Assembly: GCA_029256485.1 (NCBI GenBank)
Contig: JAQSXU010000005.1
Location: 62,001-126,000, forward strand
Reading direction: 5' to 3'
Length of the DNA: 64,000 nucleotides
Origin: Clostridiaceae bacterium
GTDB taxonomy: Bacteria; Bacillota_A; Clostridia; Clostridiales; Clostridiaceae
In this document: positions 8,638 to 17,538 of the stretch, in pieces
Layout: each line of letters opens with the position of its first letter
Position numbering within the stretch: the first letter of the stretch is position 1
Translations under genes and position numbers: made by a program
Notes under the pieces: generated by a model
Database searches by the model: none
Told to the model about the DNA's origin: nothing
The model's input: the letters and a program-made list of their open reading frames with translations, nothing else

Positions 8638-11600
8638 ATGAAAAAGACTTTTATAAAGAATTTGTTTAGAGATATTAAAAAAACACTTTCCAGATTTTTA
8701 TCCATAGTTATAATTATTGCAGTTGGTGTATCTTTTTATGCTGGTGTAAGAGCCACAAGTCCGGATATGAAAATGTCAGGAGATTATTATTTTAATAAAA
8801 GCAGCCTGATGGATTTTAAATTAATATCTACTCTTGGGCTTACTAAAGATGATTTAGCAAAAGTTGAAGAGTTAAATGATGTAACAAAAGCTGAGGGATC
8901 ATATTCAATTGATGCAGTTGTTGAAAAAGACAAAAGATCCCTTGTACTTAATGTAAATTCACTATCTGGCGACAGTGGAATAAATATGATAAATATGATG
9001 AAAGGCAGGCTGCCCCAAAATAATAATGAAGCAGTGGTTGAAGACCGATTTCTAAAAGAAAATAATTTTAAAATCGGGGATAAACTAATATTAAATTCCG
9101 GTAATGATACAAGTATAGGTGACAGGTTAAATAATAGTGAATTTAAAATTGTGGGAGCCTGCGAATCACCTCTTTATGTGTCTGCCCAAAGGCAGCTTAG
9201 TTCTGTTGGTAACGGATCTGTAAGAGGTTTTGTATATATATTACCGGGAATATTTAAAAGTGATGTTTATACAGAAATATACGTGAAAACAAATAACAAA
9301 GAATCAATAACCAGTTTATTAGATAATGAAAGCTATTCAAAAACTATAAAAAGTACTGAAGATGCTTTAAAGGATCTTGGAATATCCAGAAGTAAGATAA
9401 GATATGATGACGTAATAAAAACCAGCAGTGAAAAAATATCCCAGGCACAGGATAAATTAAGCACCTCAAAAACACAGGCAGAAACTAAATTTGCAGAGGC
9501 CCATAGGCAAATAGATAATGCCAACGATGAAATATCTAGAAATATGGAAAAACTTTTGCAAAATCAAGATACTTTTAATAAAAGTATGTCTCAAGGCGAA
9601 AAACAAATAGCTCAGGGAAAAAGCGGTATTCAAGCGGGAGAAAATGAGCTGAATTTAAAAACTAAAGACATTGAAGATGCAAAGCTGCAGATTACTGAGG
9701 GAAAAAATAATATATCAGTCAGTGAGAATAAGCTTAATATAGGAAAGCAGCAGGCAGCAGAGGGCATTGCATCTGCTGTGGGAGAAAAAGTATTAGAGGC
9801 AAAAAAGCAGCTGGACCTGGATCCAAATAATGCAGCATATATTTATCAATATAACCTAATAAATAACATATATCAGAAAGATATTTTGGGAAAGAATTTT
9901 GATACCATATATGATTCCTTAAAAATGGATGGTGCTTTAAATCAAGTAAATAGCTATTTTGATCTGGAAACATTGAAAAGTAATTTTGATAAAGCCGAAA
10001 ATGATATAAACATAGGTAAGCAGAAAATTGCTGAAAATGAAAAGTCTATTGAAGCTGGAGAGGAAAAACTAGCTGCGGGGAGAAAAGAACTAGAAGCAAA
10101 TAAAAATACCATAGCTAATGCAGAAATACAGCTGAACAGTGCAAGGAGCGAAGGATTAAATAAATTGAGCCAGGGAAAGTTTAAACTGTCAGCAGCTGAG
10201 AATGTAGTTGCAGAGAATGCAGAAAAATTATCATCTGAAGAAGAAAAAGCAAATTCTGAATTCAAAAAGGCAGAAGCTGAAATAGAGCAAAATAGGAATA
10301 AATTAAAGGACATTAAAAATGCAAAGTGGTATGTATTGGGAAGATCCGCCAATGTAGGATATGAGACCTACAGACAGGATAGCGACAGAATTGACAATAT
10401 AGGAAAGGCATTCCCCATGATATTTTTCTTAGTTGCAGCTTTAGTGAGCCTTACCACTATGACTAGAATGGTTCAGGAAAATAGAACAGAAATTGGAACT
10501 TTCAAGGCTTTAGGGTATTCCAGAGGATCAATTGTATGTCATTATCTTTTTTACTCTTTAGCCGCAAGTGTTATCGGAAGTATAATTGGTGTTTCTTTTG
10601 GGTATAGATTGTTTCCACCACTTATAATGAACGCTTACAGTTCTCTGTACACAATTCCAACATCAGTAACTCCATTTAACGGTAACGTTGCTCTTCAAGC
10701 ATCTGTAATAGCAATATTTTTTACTGCTTCGGCTGCAGCTGCTGCTACAATGGAAGAACTTAGAGAAGTTCCAGCGTCTTTAATGAGGCCTAAACCTCCA
10801 AAGTCTGGTAAAACAATACTTCTTGAGAAGATTGCATTTATATGGAAAAGATTAAGCTTTACAAGTAAGGTTACAGCAAGAAACATATTTAGATATAAAC
10901 AAAGATTTTTTATGACAGTTTTTGGCATAGCAGCATGTACAGGCTTGATGATAACAGGATTTGGACTTAAGAGCGGAATAATAGGTGCTGTTGAAAGTCA
11001 ATTTAACAAGATATATATATACGACATGCAAACTGCCCTTAAAAATGATATCAACGTTTCAGAAAAAGATGATATGAAGAGTAAAATAATGAAGGATACT
11101 AATATAAAATCAGTATTATTTGCTTATTCAAAGAATGGTTCAATTAAAAAAGATAGTTCTGGAACTGAAGATGCTTATGTGGTTGTTCCAGAAAATGAAA
11201 ATGATATTAATAAATATATAGATTTGACAATGAAAGGAAAGAGTTTACAGCTAAGTGATGAAGGTGTAATTATAAGTGAAAAGCTTTCAAAGCTTATAAA
11301 TAAAAAGATAGGAGATACTATAGATCTTACCATTAATGATAAAGCAGTAAAGGCTAAAATTTCTGATATTACTGAGCAATACGTGCAGCATTACATTTAT
11401 ATGAGTCCAGCTTATTATGAAAAAATAACAGGCGAAAAAATATTATTTAATGGATTTTATGGATTGTTGAATAGCGTTTCTGACAGCTCAGAAAATAATA
11501 CTTCAAAGGCGCTGACAAGTGTAGATGGTGTCAATTCAATAAGCTTTAAGAACAGAAACCATATTGACTATAATAAAAGTATAAACAGCATTAATTCTGT

Positions 11601-11991
11601 GGTATTGGTTCTTATTGCATCTGCAGGAGTATTAGCTTTTGTAGTAATCTATAATCTTACTAATATAAACATAAACGAAAGAAAAAGAGAATTGGCAACA
11701 ATAAAGCTATTAGGCTTTTATAATAATGAATTAGCATCTTATATATATAGAGAAAATGTGATACTAACCATTATTGGAAGCTTGGTTGGAATAGTGGTTG
11801 GAATAGTACTGGATAACTTTGTAATAATTACTGCAGAGACAAATGTAATGATGTTCTTGAGGACAATTAAACCAATTTATTTCTTATATTCAGTGGTACT
11901 TACCATACTATTTTCTGTAATTGTTAACCTAGTAATGTATGGTAGATTTGACAAAATAGATATGATAGAATCTCTTAAAAACGCAGAATAA
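8638..11991 (+). CDS. Large FtsX-like ABC permease with coiled-coil ectodomain
   Basis: 1117 residues from the ATG at 8638. One N-terminal transmembrane helix (about residues 16-36) leads into a large extracellular region. Its second half (about 260-560) is a long Glu/Lys/Ala/Gln-rich coiled coil with repeated QGxxxIxxGExxL-like units. FtsX transmembrane blocks lie near residues 590-710 and 985-1110, with another helix near 757 and a smaller extracellular domain between. The layout equals two MacB/FtsX modules fused in one chain, as in Firmicute exporters and adhesion-related permeases. It works with the ATPase just upstream. The coiled coil may reach through the wall; that is inference. Confidence 0.9.
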   Translation: MKKTFIKNLFRDIKKTLSRFLSIVIIIAVGVSFYAGVRATSPDMKMSGDYYFNKSSLMDFKLISTLGLTKDDLAKVEELNDVTKAEGSYSIDAVVEKDKRSLVLNVNSLSGDSGINMINMMKGRLPQNNNEAVVEDRFLKENNFKIGDKLILNSGNDTSIGDRLNNSEFKIVGACESPLYVSAQRQLSSVGNGSVRGFVYILPGIFKSDVYTEIYVKTNNKESITSLLDNESYSKTIKSTEDALKDLGISRSKIRYDDVIKTSSEKISQAQDKLSTSKTQAETKFAEAHRQIDNANDEISRNMEKLLQNQDTFNKSMSQGEKQIAQGKSGIQAGENELNLKTKDIEDAKLQITEGKNNISVSENKLNIGKQQAAEGIASAVGEKVLEAKKQLDLDPNNAAYIYQYNLINNIYQKDILGKNFDTIYDSLKMDGALNQVNSYFDLETLKSNFDKAENDINIGKQKIAENEKSIEAGEEKLAAGRKELEANKNTIANAEIQLNSARSEGLNKLSQGKFKLSAAENVVAENAEKLSSEEEKANSEFKKAEAEIEQNRNKLKDIKNAKWYVLGRSANVGYETYRQDSDRIDNIGKAFPMIFFLVAALVSLTTMTRMVQENRTEIGTFKALGYSRGSIVCHYLFYSLAASVIGSIIGVSFGYRLFPPLIMNAYSSLYTIPTSVTPFNGNVALQASVIAIFFTASAAAAATMEELREVPASLMRPKPPKSGKTILLEKIAFIWKRLSFTSKVTARNIFRYKQRFFMTVFGIAACTGLMITGFGLKSGIIGAVESQFNKIYIYDMQTALKNDINVSEKDDMKSKIMKDTNIKSVLFAYSKNGSIKKDSSGTEDAYVVVPENENDINKYIDLTMKGKSLQLSDEGVIISEKLSKLINKKIGDTIDLTINDKAVKAKISDITEQYVQHYIYMSPAYYEKITGEKILFNGFYGLLNSVSDSSENNTSKALTSVDGVNSISFKNRNHIDYNKSINSINSVVLVLIASAGVLAFVVIYNLTNININERKRELATIKLLGFYNNELASYIYRENVILTIIGSLVGIVVGIVLDNFVIITAETNVMMFLRTIKPIYFLYSVVLTILFSVIVNLVMYGRFDKIDMIESLKNAE

Positions 11992-12018
11992 CCATATAGT
12001 ATTTAAATTTTTTATTTT

Positions 12019-12066
12019 CTGTTTTAAGTAAATGAATTCATCATTTACTTAAAACAGAGTTTTTTT
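12019..12066. terminator. Bidirectional terminator between FtsX permease and FMN-binding genes
   Basis: A perfect 17-bp stem (12019-12035 with 12041-12057), 5-base loop and T-run on the plus strand. The two flanking genes converge here. Confidence 0.85.
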
Positions 12067-12104
12067 GTAAAATAAATATAAAAAACAACATTTTTTTATT
12101 TATT

Positions 12105-12488
12105 TCACATTCCCTTTTCCAGTGCAGTTTCAGCTGCTTTTAAAATTACTTTGCTGCTTAGTGTAGCACCGCTTACCACATCAACATTAAGTGATTGAGA
12201 TCTCTCTATTTCACTTGTTATTTTTTCTGCCTTTTTACCAAGGCCGCATTCATGCTTTTCAATTTTAACAGCAGAGATCCTATTATTTTCCACATTTACT
12301 CTCACAATTGCAAGCACGGGACCAGATTTATACTCTCCAGTATATGAACCATTGCTAACCTTTTTTAAATCAACGGATTTAATTTCTATTTCCGGTAATT
12401 TCATAGATTTTATATAGAAGAAAGCAGCAATTATTAAAATAAACACTACAATTATTGCAATAGCAATAAATTTTATTAACTTTGGCAT
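12105..12488 (-). CDS. Membrane-anchored FMN-binding domain protein
   Basis: 127 residues: one N-terminal transmembrane anchor (about residues 6-27), then an FMN_bind domain. The domain starts at SNGSYTGEYKSGPV and ends with VVSGATLSS, where the Thr of SGAT is the residue to which FMN is covalently linked in NqrC/RnfG-type proteins. It would therefore be an extracytoplasmic single-flavin electron carrier, if an ApbE flavin transferase is encoded elsewhere (none in this window). It sits 16 bases downstream of a TetR gene on the same strand and is probably regulated by it. Confidence 0.85.
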   Translation of the reverse strand: MPKLIKFIAIAIIVVFILIIAAFFYIKSMKLPEIEIKSVDLKKVSNGSYTGEYKSGPVLAIVRVNVENNRISAVKIEKHECGLGKKAEKITSEIERSQSLNVDVVSGATLSSKVILKAAETALEKGM

Positions 12489-12504
12489 TTTAAAAGTTCC
12501 CCCT

Positions 12505-13125
12505 TTAATTCATATTCATTAATGCTGAAGTAATAAACTTAAGATGGTGGTTGATAAGCCTTTCTTTTTGCTCACAAGGAGTGTTTTTTTCTGTTATAAG
12601 TCTCATAATAAGCCCGAAAGTGGAAGCCCATATAATTTGTGCAGTTAGTTCAATTTCAGGCTTATCACTGACGCTGGTATGATAAATATGCTCTAAACAA
12701 TCACATAGCATTTTCAGAGCCTGCCTTTCTCTTGAGGCCCCATGAAAAAGTATTGAAGTATGGTCAAGCACTTCTTTGGAATTATTAAGCATAATAAATT
12801 TGTACTTGTCCGCCATTTGTAAAGCCATATTAATGTACTTCTTAATTGATTCAATAAGTCTTTCTTCTGGAGACATTTTTAAAATTTTATCGGAGGATAA
12901 AGTAAGAAGTATTTCATTGTATTCATTCTTCAACATTTGATTAATTACGTCATCTTTATCCTTAAAATAGTGATAAATTATTGCTGGGGAATATTCAATT
13001 TTAGAGGCAATCTTTCTAATTGATAGATTATCCATACCCTCTTCTGATATTATTTCCAATGCTGCATTTAAAATAAGAGCCCGGCGCTCATCCTTTTCAC
13101 GCATTTTACGTTCGTGTATGCTCAT
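12505..13125 (-). CDS. TetR-family transcriptional regulator
   Basis: 206 residues. The helix-turn-helix lies at about residues 12-58 (LSIRKIASKIEYSPAIIYHYFKDKDD), followed by a helical C-terminal domain of the TetR_C type with WASTFGLIMRL. GGAG-like sequence precedes the ATG. It is the first gene of a two-gene unit with the FMN-binding protein. A 25-bp near-perfect palindrome at 13156-13180, about 30 bases upstream of its start, is the likely autoregulatory operator. The inducer is unknown. Confidence 0.9.
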   Translation of the reverse strand: MSIHERKMREKDERRALILNAALEIISEEGMDNLSIRKIASKIEYSPAIIYHYFKDKDDVINQMLKNEYNEILLTLSSDKILKMSPEERLIESIKKYINMALQMADKYKFIMLNNSKEVLDHTSILFHGASRERQALKMLCDCLEHIYHTSVSDKPEIELTAQIIWASTFGLIMRLITEKNTPCEQKERLINHHLKFITSALMNMN

Positions 13126-13155
13126 TTTTCACGCTCCTTATATAAAACACTGTTA

Positions 13156-13180
13156 TATTATTAAACATTGTTTAATAATA
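13156..13180. promoter_or_regulatory. 25-bp palindromic operator upstream of TetR gene
   Basis: The arms TATTATTAAACA and TGTTTAATAATA are perfect inverted repeats around one central base. Size and location fit a TetR-family operator. Confidence 0.75.
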
Positions 13181-13235
13181 TATTGACATTTAATAACTGT
13201 TTTGTCAACACAAATAACACAAATAATTAGTTAGT

Positions 13236-13264
13236 TTGACAAGGGAACATATGTTTGATATATT
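13236..13264 (+). promoter_or_regulatory. Sigma-A promoter of the HD-hydrolase gene
   Basis: TTGACA at 13236-13241, a 17-base spacer, and TATATT at 13259-13264. It is about 45 bases before the start codon. Confidence 0.7.
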
Positions 13265-13309
13265 GTTAATATAGTTATTGCTAGTAAAAGATAAGGGGTG
13301 TCAAAATAA

Positions 13310-13984
13310 ATGAATATTGATACAAAATATACGAAAATACTGGAAATTGTTCAGAAAGAACTAACTTGTTCGGCACATAATTTAGATCATGTATTCAGAG
13401 TTTACAATTTATGTATGCTGCTTTCCAAGTATGAGAAAGATGTTAATTTGGAAGTGCTTATACCTGCAGCTTTGCTGCATGACATTGCAAGAGTAAGGGA
13501 AAGTCAGGACAATACTGGAAAGATTGATCATGCTGTGCTAGGTGGAGAAATGGCTGTAGAAATATTGAAAAAGTTAAATTATACAGAAGATAAAATTGAT
13601 GATATAAAAAATTGTATAATTTCACATAGGTTTAGAACGGGAAATGAACCTAAAACTATAGAAGGAAAGATACTTTTTGATGCGGATAAACTTGATGCTA
13701 TTGGCGCAACAGGAATTGCTCGTACTTTTATGTTAGCGGGACAATATGGACAAAGGTTAACAGGAAGTTCTCCAATTAATGATTACTTGAAAGCCAACAC
13801 GGTTGAAAATGGAAGGCTAAAGGATGTATCAAAACATACGCCATTTATAGAATATGAATTTAAATTTAAAAAAATACCTGAAAAATTATATACAAAAAAA
13901 GCAAAGGAAATTGGTTATAAAAGGCTTGAGTTTATGGAAGAATATTTTAAAAAACTAAATCTTGAAATAGATGGAATTGAATAA
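13310..13984 (+). CDS. HD-domain phosphohydrolase
   Basis: 224 residues. The HD-superfamily metal ligands are visible: H in HNLDH near residue 23, the HD pair in ALLHDIAR near residue 57, H in CIISHRF near residue 104 and D in LFDADKLDAIG near residue 124. It matches YedJ-like predicted metal-dependent phosphohydrolases, which have been linked to nucleotide or phosphoester hydrolysis without a settled substrate. Start ATG follows AAGGGG. It stands alone between its own promoter and a terminator. Confidence 0.88.
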   Translation: MNIDTKYTKILEIVQKELTCSAHNLDHVFRVYNLCMLLSKYEKDVNLEVLIPAALLHDIARVRESQDNTGKIDHAVLGGEMAVEILKKLNYTEDKIDDIKNCIISHRFRTGNEPKTIEGKILFDADKLDAIGATGIARTFMLAGQYGQRLTGSSPINDYLKANTVENGRLKDVSKHTPFIEYEFKFKKIPEKLYTKKAKEIGYKRLEFMEEYFKKLNLEIDGIE

Positions 13985-14002
13985 ATTCAATTTTATCCTT
14001 AT

Positions 14003-14034
14003 AAAACCCCATGAAATATGGGGTTTTAATTTTT
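14003..14034 (+). terminator. Intrinsic terminator after the HD-hydrolase gene
   Basis: A 10-bp perfect stem AAAACCCCAT / ATGGGGTTTT with loop GAAAT, followed by AATTTTT. Confidence 0.85.
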
Positions 14035-14089
14035 CTATAAGTAATTATAACAAAGCACTTTTTATTATTAATTTACTATAATATATACA

Positions 14090-14118
14090 TTGACAGACGA
14101 GGTATATATTATTATAAT
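14090..14118 (+). promoter_or_regulatory. Consensus sigma-A promoter of the PadR operon
   Basis: TTGACA at 14090-14095, a 17-base spacer, and TATAAT at 14113-14118, a full match to consensus at both hexamers. The transcript would start near 14125, about 55 bases before the PadR start. Confidence 0.85.
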
Positions 14119-14180
14119 ATAAGTATAATAACGAAGTAATTAATATTAAAATTTTTGAATAAACTGAAAGAGGGGAGAAT

Positions 14181-14513
14181 ATGTCTATAACTTCTGACAT
14201 TATAAGGGGACATACAGAAACTATTATTTTATCACATTTAGCAAAACAGGATAGTTACGGTTATGAGATTAACAAGGCAATACAATTAAAAACAAATAAT
14301 CAATATGAACTAAAAGAAGCCACACTGTATTCCGCATTTAGAAGATTAGAGCAGGCGGAAATGATAACATCCTACTGGGGTGATGAAAATAAGGGAGCAA
14401 GAAGAAGATACTACTCCATAACTAAATTAGGGCGTGTAGCATTGGAACAAAATAAGGCTGATTGGAATGAAGCCAAAGAATTAATTGATAAGTTGATTAA
14501 TGGGGAGGAATAA
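14181..14513 (+). CDS. PadR-family transcriptional regulator
   Basis: 110 residues: a winged helix with the PadR signature (AKQDSYGYEI, then LKEATLYSAFRRLEQAEMI and GARRRYYSITKLG) and the short C-terminal helix of PadR-s1 type. GAGGGGAG precedes the ATG. It is first in a three-gene operon with a HAAS-type membrane protein and a DUF4097 protein, an arrangement common in Firmicutes. It is likely a repressor of its own consensus promoter, released by a stress or drug signal. That role is inferred from the family. Confidence 0.92.
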   Translation: MSITSDIIRGHTETIILSHLAKQDSYGYEINKAIQLKTNNQYELKEATLYSAFRRLEQAEMITSYWGDENKGARRRYYSITKLGRVALEQNKADWNEAKELIDKLINGEE

Positions 14514-14515
14514 AA

Positions 14516-15175
14516 ATGTATGAGAAATTACGCCAAAGAGTTGATGAACTCTTTGAAAATGCACCAAAAACCAGTAAAGCAAATGAGCTTAAAGAGGAAT
14601 TAATGGCAAATCTTATTGATAAATACAACGATTTGGTTGCAGCTGGAAAAAATGAAGATGATGCTATTAATAGTGCAATTACAGGAATTGGTGATGTAGA
14701 TGATCTTATTAGAGGGCTTAGAAATAATGATGTTTTTAATTATGAACAGGCTAAAAGGGATCGTCAGAAATCAGCTATGATTTTATCTATTTCTATAGGA
14801 ATGTATATTATTAGTGTTGTGGTTTTAATATTATGCAGCCAGGTCTTTGAAACTGGAGATATTATAGGAGTATGCTTGATGCTTACAATTGATGCAGTGG
14901 CAACTTGTCTAATTATATATAATGCTGTATCTCGTCCTAAGTATTTAAAATCAGATGATACAATGGTTGAGGAATTTAAAGAATGGAAATCAGCAAATAC
15001 AGAGAAAAATAAAATATTGCAATCAATAAAATCAATAGTATGGACACTTATAGTTGCTGTCTATCTTTTAATAAGTTTTGTGTTTGGTGCTTGGGCATAT
15101 TCATGGATTATATTTATTATTGGAGCAGCAATAGAGAAAATAATTACCTTAACTTTTCAGTTAAAGGAGAAGTAA
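14516..15175 (+). CDS. HAAS/DUF1700-type membrane protein
   Basis: 219 residues. The N-terminal region of about 75 residues is a helical permease-prefix/HAAS-like domain (KANELKEELMANLIDKYNDLVAAG and DAINSAITGIGDVDDLIRGL). Four hydrophobic helices follow (near residues 86-107, 115-137, 174-193 and 195-213). Proteins with this prefix normally follow PadR regulators and accompany a DUF4097 protein, as here. The gene starts 2 bases after the PadR stop with GGGGAGG in between. The molecular role is not known; a membrane stress-sensing complex is inferred. Confidence 0.82.
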   Translation: MYEKLRQRVDELFENAPKTSKANELKEELMANLIDKYNDLVAAGKNEDDAINSAITGIGDVDDLIRGLRNNDVFNYEQAKRDRQKSAMILSISIGMYIISVVVLILCSQVFETGDIIGVCLMLTIDAVATCLIIYNAVSRPKYLKSDDTMVEEFKEWKSANTEKNKILQSIKSIVWTLIVAVYLLISFVFGAWAYSWIIFIIGAAIEKIITLTFQLKEK

Positions 15176-15176
15176 A

Positions 15177-16115
15177 ATGGATAAATGGCTTAAAATTATA
15201 ATGATTATTATATGGTCATTCATTGCAATATTACTTACAGCTTTTCTTATATTCAATATAAAAAAAAGTGAAGGAAGTGGTATTATTTTTAATGATTTTA
15301 AGTGGAGTGATGTAGGAACACATTTACAAAAGCAGCAAGATGTATCATTAGAAAACAAAGATAAAATTATTATGAATTTTTCAAGTGAAAATGTACAAAT
15401 ATGGTCAACTGATGAGGATAAGCTGAGAATTATTGAAAAGTCCAGCGGCAGGCTGGATGAAAATGAGAAATTTATTGTTTCAAATGAAAATAATGCTGTT
15501 GTTATTAAACAAGTAAAACCTAGTATATCCTTTAATATATTTGGTCTTGGACATTTTAACCGTGAGATAGAACTTTTTATACCCAAAAGTTATAATAAGG
15601 ATTTACAGGTGGAACTTAGCTCGGCCAACATTGTGGTGAATGATGATTTAAAACTAATGAAATTCACATCAAAACAAACATCTGGAAACTTCCAATGCAA
15701 TGGCAATTTAATGGCAGATGAAATAGCAATAAAGACTAGTTCAGGAAATATAAAAGGGGATAAAATATCGTCAAAATCATATAAAATCAATGTCACTTCA
15801 GGAAATATAAAAATAAATTCCCTTTCAGGATCAGGTGATGCAGCAACGTCTTCAGGTGACATTGTAATTGGTTACCAGGAAATTTTGGATCATTCAAATA
15901 TTTCTTCAACATCTGGTAATGTAAATTTGACTATTCCAAAAGAAAAAAACTTTGAATTTAAAGGAAAGTGCAGCTCTGGTAATATAGATTCAAATTTTAA
16001 CTTGAGTTACAGCAGTAAAAGTAAAAATCAAGCTGCAGCCAGAATTGGAAATGGGCCGTATAAAACCATTAATGTAAATACCACTTCTGGTAATATTCAT
16101 ATTTTACAAAAATAA
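15177..16115 (+). CDS. DUF4097-family putative adhesin, membrane-anchored
   Basis: 312 residues: one N-terminal transmembrane anchor (about residues 5-26), then a beta-helix-like region with repeated SGN/SGD turns (TSGNF, TSSGNIKGD, TSGNIKINS, SSGDIVIG, TSGNVNLT, SSGNIDSN, TSGNIHIL). This is the hallmark of the DUF4097/DUF4098 family, usually the third gene of PadR-HAAS operons. It starts 1 base after the previous stop. The exterior location is inferred from the anchor. It ends at a strong terminator. Function unknown. Confidence 0.87.
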   Translation: MDKWLKIIMIIIWSFIAILLTAFLIFNIKKSEGSGIIFNDFKWSDVGTHLQKQQDVSLENKDKIIMNFSSENVQIWSTDEDKLRIIEKSSGRLDENEKFIVSNENNAVVIKQVKPSISFNIFGLGHFNREIELFIPKSYNKDLQVELSSANIVVNDDLKLMKFTSKQTSGNFQCNGNLMADEIAIKTSSGNIKGDKISSKSYKINVTSGNIKINSLSGSGDAATSSGDIVIGYQEILDHSNISSTSGNVNLTIPKEKNFEFKGKCSSGNIDSNFNLSYSSKSKNQAAARIGNGPYKTINVNTTSGNIHILQK

Positions 16116-16122
16116 AAAGTAC

Positions 16123-16157
16123 AAAAAAGTACATACAAATCTAGTATGTACTTTTTT
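16123..16157 (+). terminator. Intrinsic terminator of the PadR operon
   Basis: A perfect 14-bp stem AAAAAAGTACATAC / GTATGTACTTTTTT with a 7-base loop; the T-run is part of the stem. Confidence 0.85.
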
Positions 16158-16233
16158 AATTTAACAAATATTATTTTAAACAGTAAATTATAGTATAATA
16201 AATAAATAACCGAATTTGTTATAGGGGGCTATT

Positions 16234-17136
16234 ATGAATAAACAAAAGAAAGCAGACCTTATGTTGTTTATTGTTACTTTATTTTGGGGAGCATCCTATC
16301 TGTTAATAAAAATTTCACTAAACTATATGGGGGAAATAAATTTAATTGCATTAAGATTTACCATTGGCTTTATTTTATCATTTATTATATTTTATAAGAG
16401 AATATTAAAAGTGAATTTCAAAACAGTAAAATATGCTATGATTTTATCTTCAATATTATTTGTGGACTATATAATATTAAATTATGGTATTAAATACTCA
16501 TCTGTAACCAATGCAGGGTTTATAAATAGCCTTACCGTTATTTTCATACCAATATTATCAGCTGTATTTTTTAAACAAAAACCTGAAAAACAACTTGTGG
16601 CAGGTATTTGCTTATGTACTATAGGCATAGGATTGTTAACTATAAATGGCGGATTTCAAGTTGGATTTGGAGATCTTATGTGTATATTAAATGCTGTATT
16701 GTATGCTATTCATATAATTATTACAGGGAAGCTGACTAAAGGCGCAGACTCAGTAAGTCTTGGAGTTCTACAGCTTGGTTTTGTAGGGCTTTACAGTACA
16801 ATATTCTGCTTTATTTTTGAAACACCGCAATTGCCATCAAATCTTCAATGCTGGTCTGCAGTACTTGTATTAAGTATATTCTGCACCGCTTTTGCATTTG
16901 TAGTACAAACTACATCACAACAGTATACTAGTGCTGCACATACCGGACTTATATTTACTTTGGAACCTGTTTTTTCTGCAATCATTGCTTTTTTCTTTGC
17001 AGGAGAAGTTTTGACTGCAAGAGGATATTTTGGAGCTGTAATATTATTAATTGGTGTATTGCTTGGAGAAGTTGATATAAAAAGTTTATATAAAAATACA
17101 TCAAATAAGAAAATGGAGGAAAAAAACTATGGATAA
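16234..17136 (+). CDS. EamA-family (DMT) transporter
   Basis: 300 residues with ten hydrophobic helices in two EamA repeats. The first repeat begins MLFIVTLFWGASYLLIKISL and the second has the conserved AFVVQTTSQQYTSAAHTGLIF and LEPVFSAIIAFFFAGE segments. Members export amino acids or other metabolites. AGGGGG precedes the ATG. It overlaps the next gene by 8 bases, so the transporter and the CMD-family protein are translationally coupled. Substrate not determinable. Confidence 0.9.
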   Translation: MNKQKKADLMLFIVTLFWGASYLLIKISLNYMGEINLIALRFTIGFILSFIIFYKRILKVNFKTVKYAMILSSILFVDYIILNYGIKYSSVTNAGFINSLTVIFIPILSAVFFKQKPEKQLVAGICLCTIGIGLLTINGGFQVGFGDLMCILNAVLYAIHIIITGKLTKGADSVSLGVLQLGFVGLYSTIFCFIFETPQLPSNLQCWSAVLVLSIFCTAFAFVVQTTSQQYTSAAHTGLIFTLEPVFSAIIAFFFAGEVLTARGYFGAVILLIGVLLGEVDIKSLYKNTSNKKMEEKNYG

Positions 17137-17509
17137 AACTGATGATTTACTTAAATATTACAAAGAGCAGTTAAAGTGGGATCCGCCTTTTGCGGAGATA
17201 CTTTCAAAATACTGTCCCGATGGTTTAAATGGGTATTTGACAATGAGGCAGTCAGTACAGAATGGACATTTAGAAAATAAAACAAGGGAATTACTGTTTA
17301 CAATTTTAGATGCATTAGATGATGAGGTTAGCGGAGCCAAGGCTCATGCAGTAGCAGCCATAGAACAAGGTCTAACTCTAGAAGAATTAGTTGAAGCTTT
17401 TGTAATCATTACAATTGTTAAGGGTATAAATGTCTTATGTAAAACTGGAGTGCAGGCAATAAGTGCAGCTGAAAAAAGATATAATGAAATAAATAATAGC
17501 AGTATATAG
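17129..17509 (+). CDS. Carboxymuconolactone-decarboxylase-family protein lacking CxxC
   Basis: 126 residues with the all-helical CMD/AhpD fold: KTRELLFTILDALDDEVSGAK, HAVAAIEQGLTLEELVEAF, then VIITIVKGINVL. In AhpD-like disulfide reductases a CxxC precedes the conserved His. Here the equivalent position reads GAKAHAVAA, so His is kept but both Cys are missing. The peroxidase-type redox activity is therefore unlikely. It is coupled to an EamA transporter upstream and a beta-lactamase-fold hydrolase downstream. A decarboxylase or binding role is possible; the function is unknown. Confidence 0.82.
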   Translation: MDKTDDLLKYYKEQLKWDPPFAEILSKYCPDGLNGYLTMRQSVQNGHLENKTRELLFTILDALDDEVSGAKAHAVAAIEQGLTLEELVEAFVIITIVKGINVLCKTGVQAISAAEKRYNEINNSSI

Positions 17510-17538
17510 TATTTTATGCTATACATATGGAGGTAATT

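Noticed and set aside
9954..10352. A 132-codon minus-strand frame inside the FtsX permease
   Set aside because: Its Ser/Phe/Ala-rich sequence is the reverse image of Glu/Lys/Ala coiled-coil codons; no ribosome site or family match.
12019..12066. The long hairpin considered as an attachment site or IS end
   Set aside because: It lies between two converging genes and ends in a T-run, which is fully explained by a two-way terminator.
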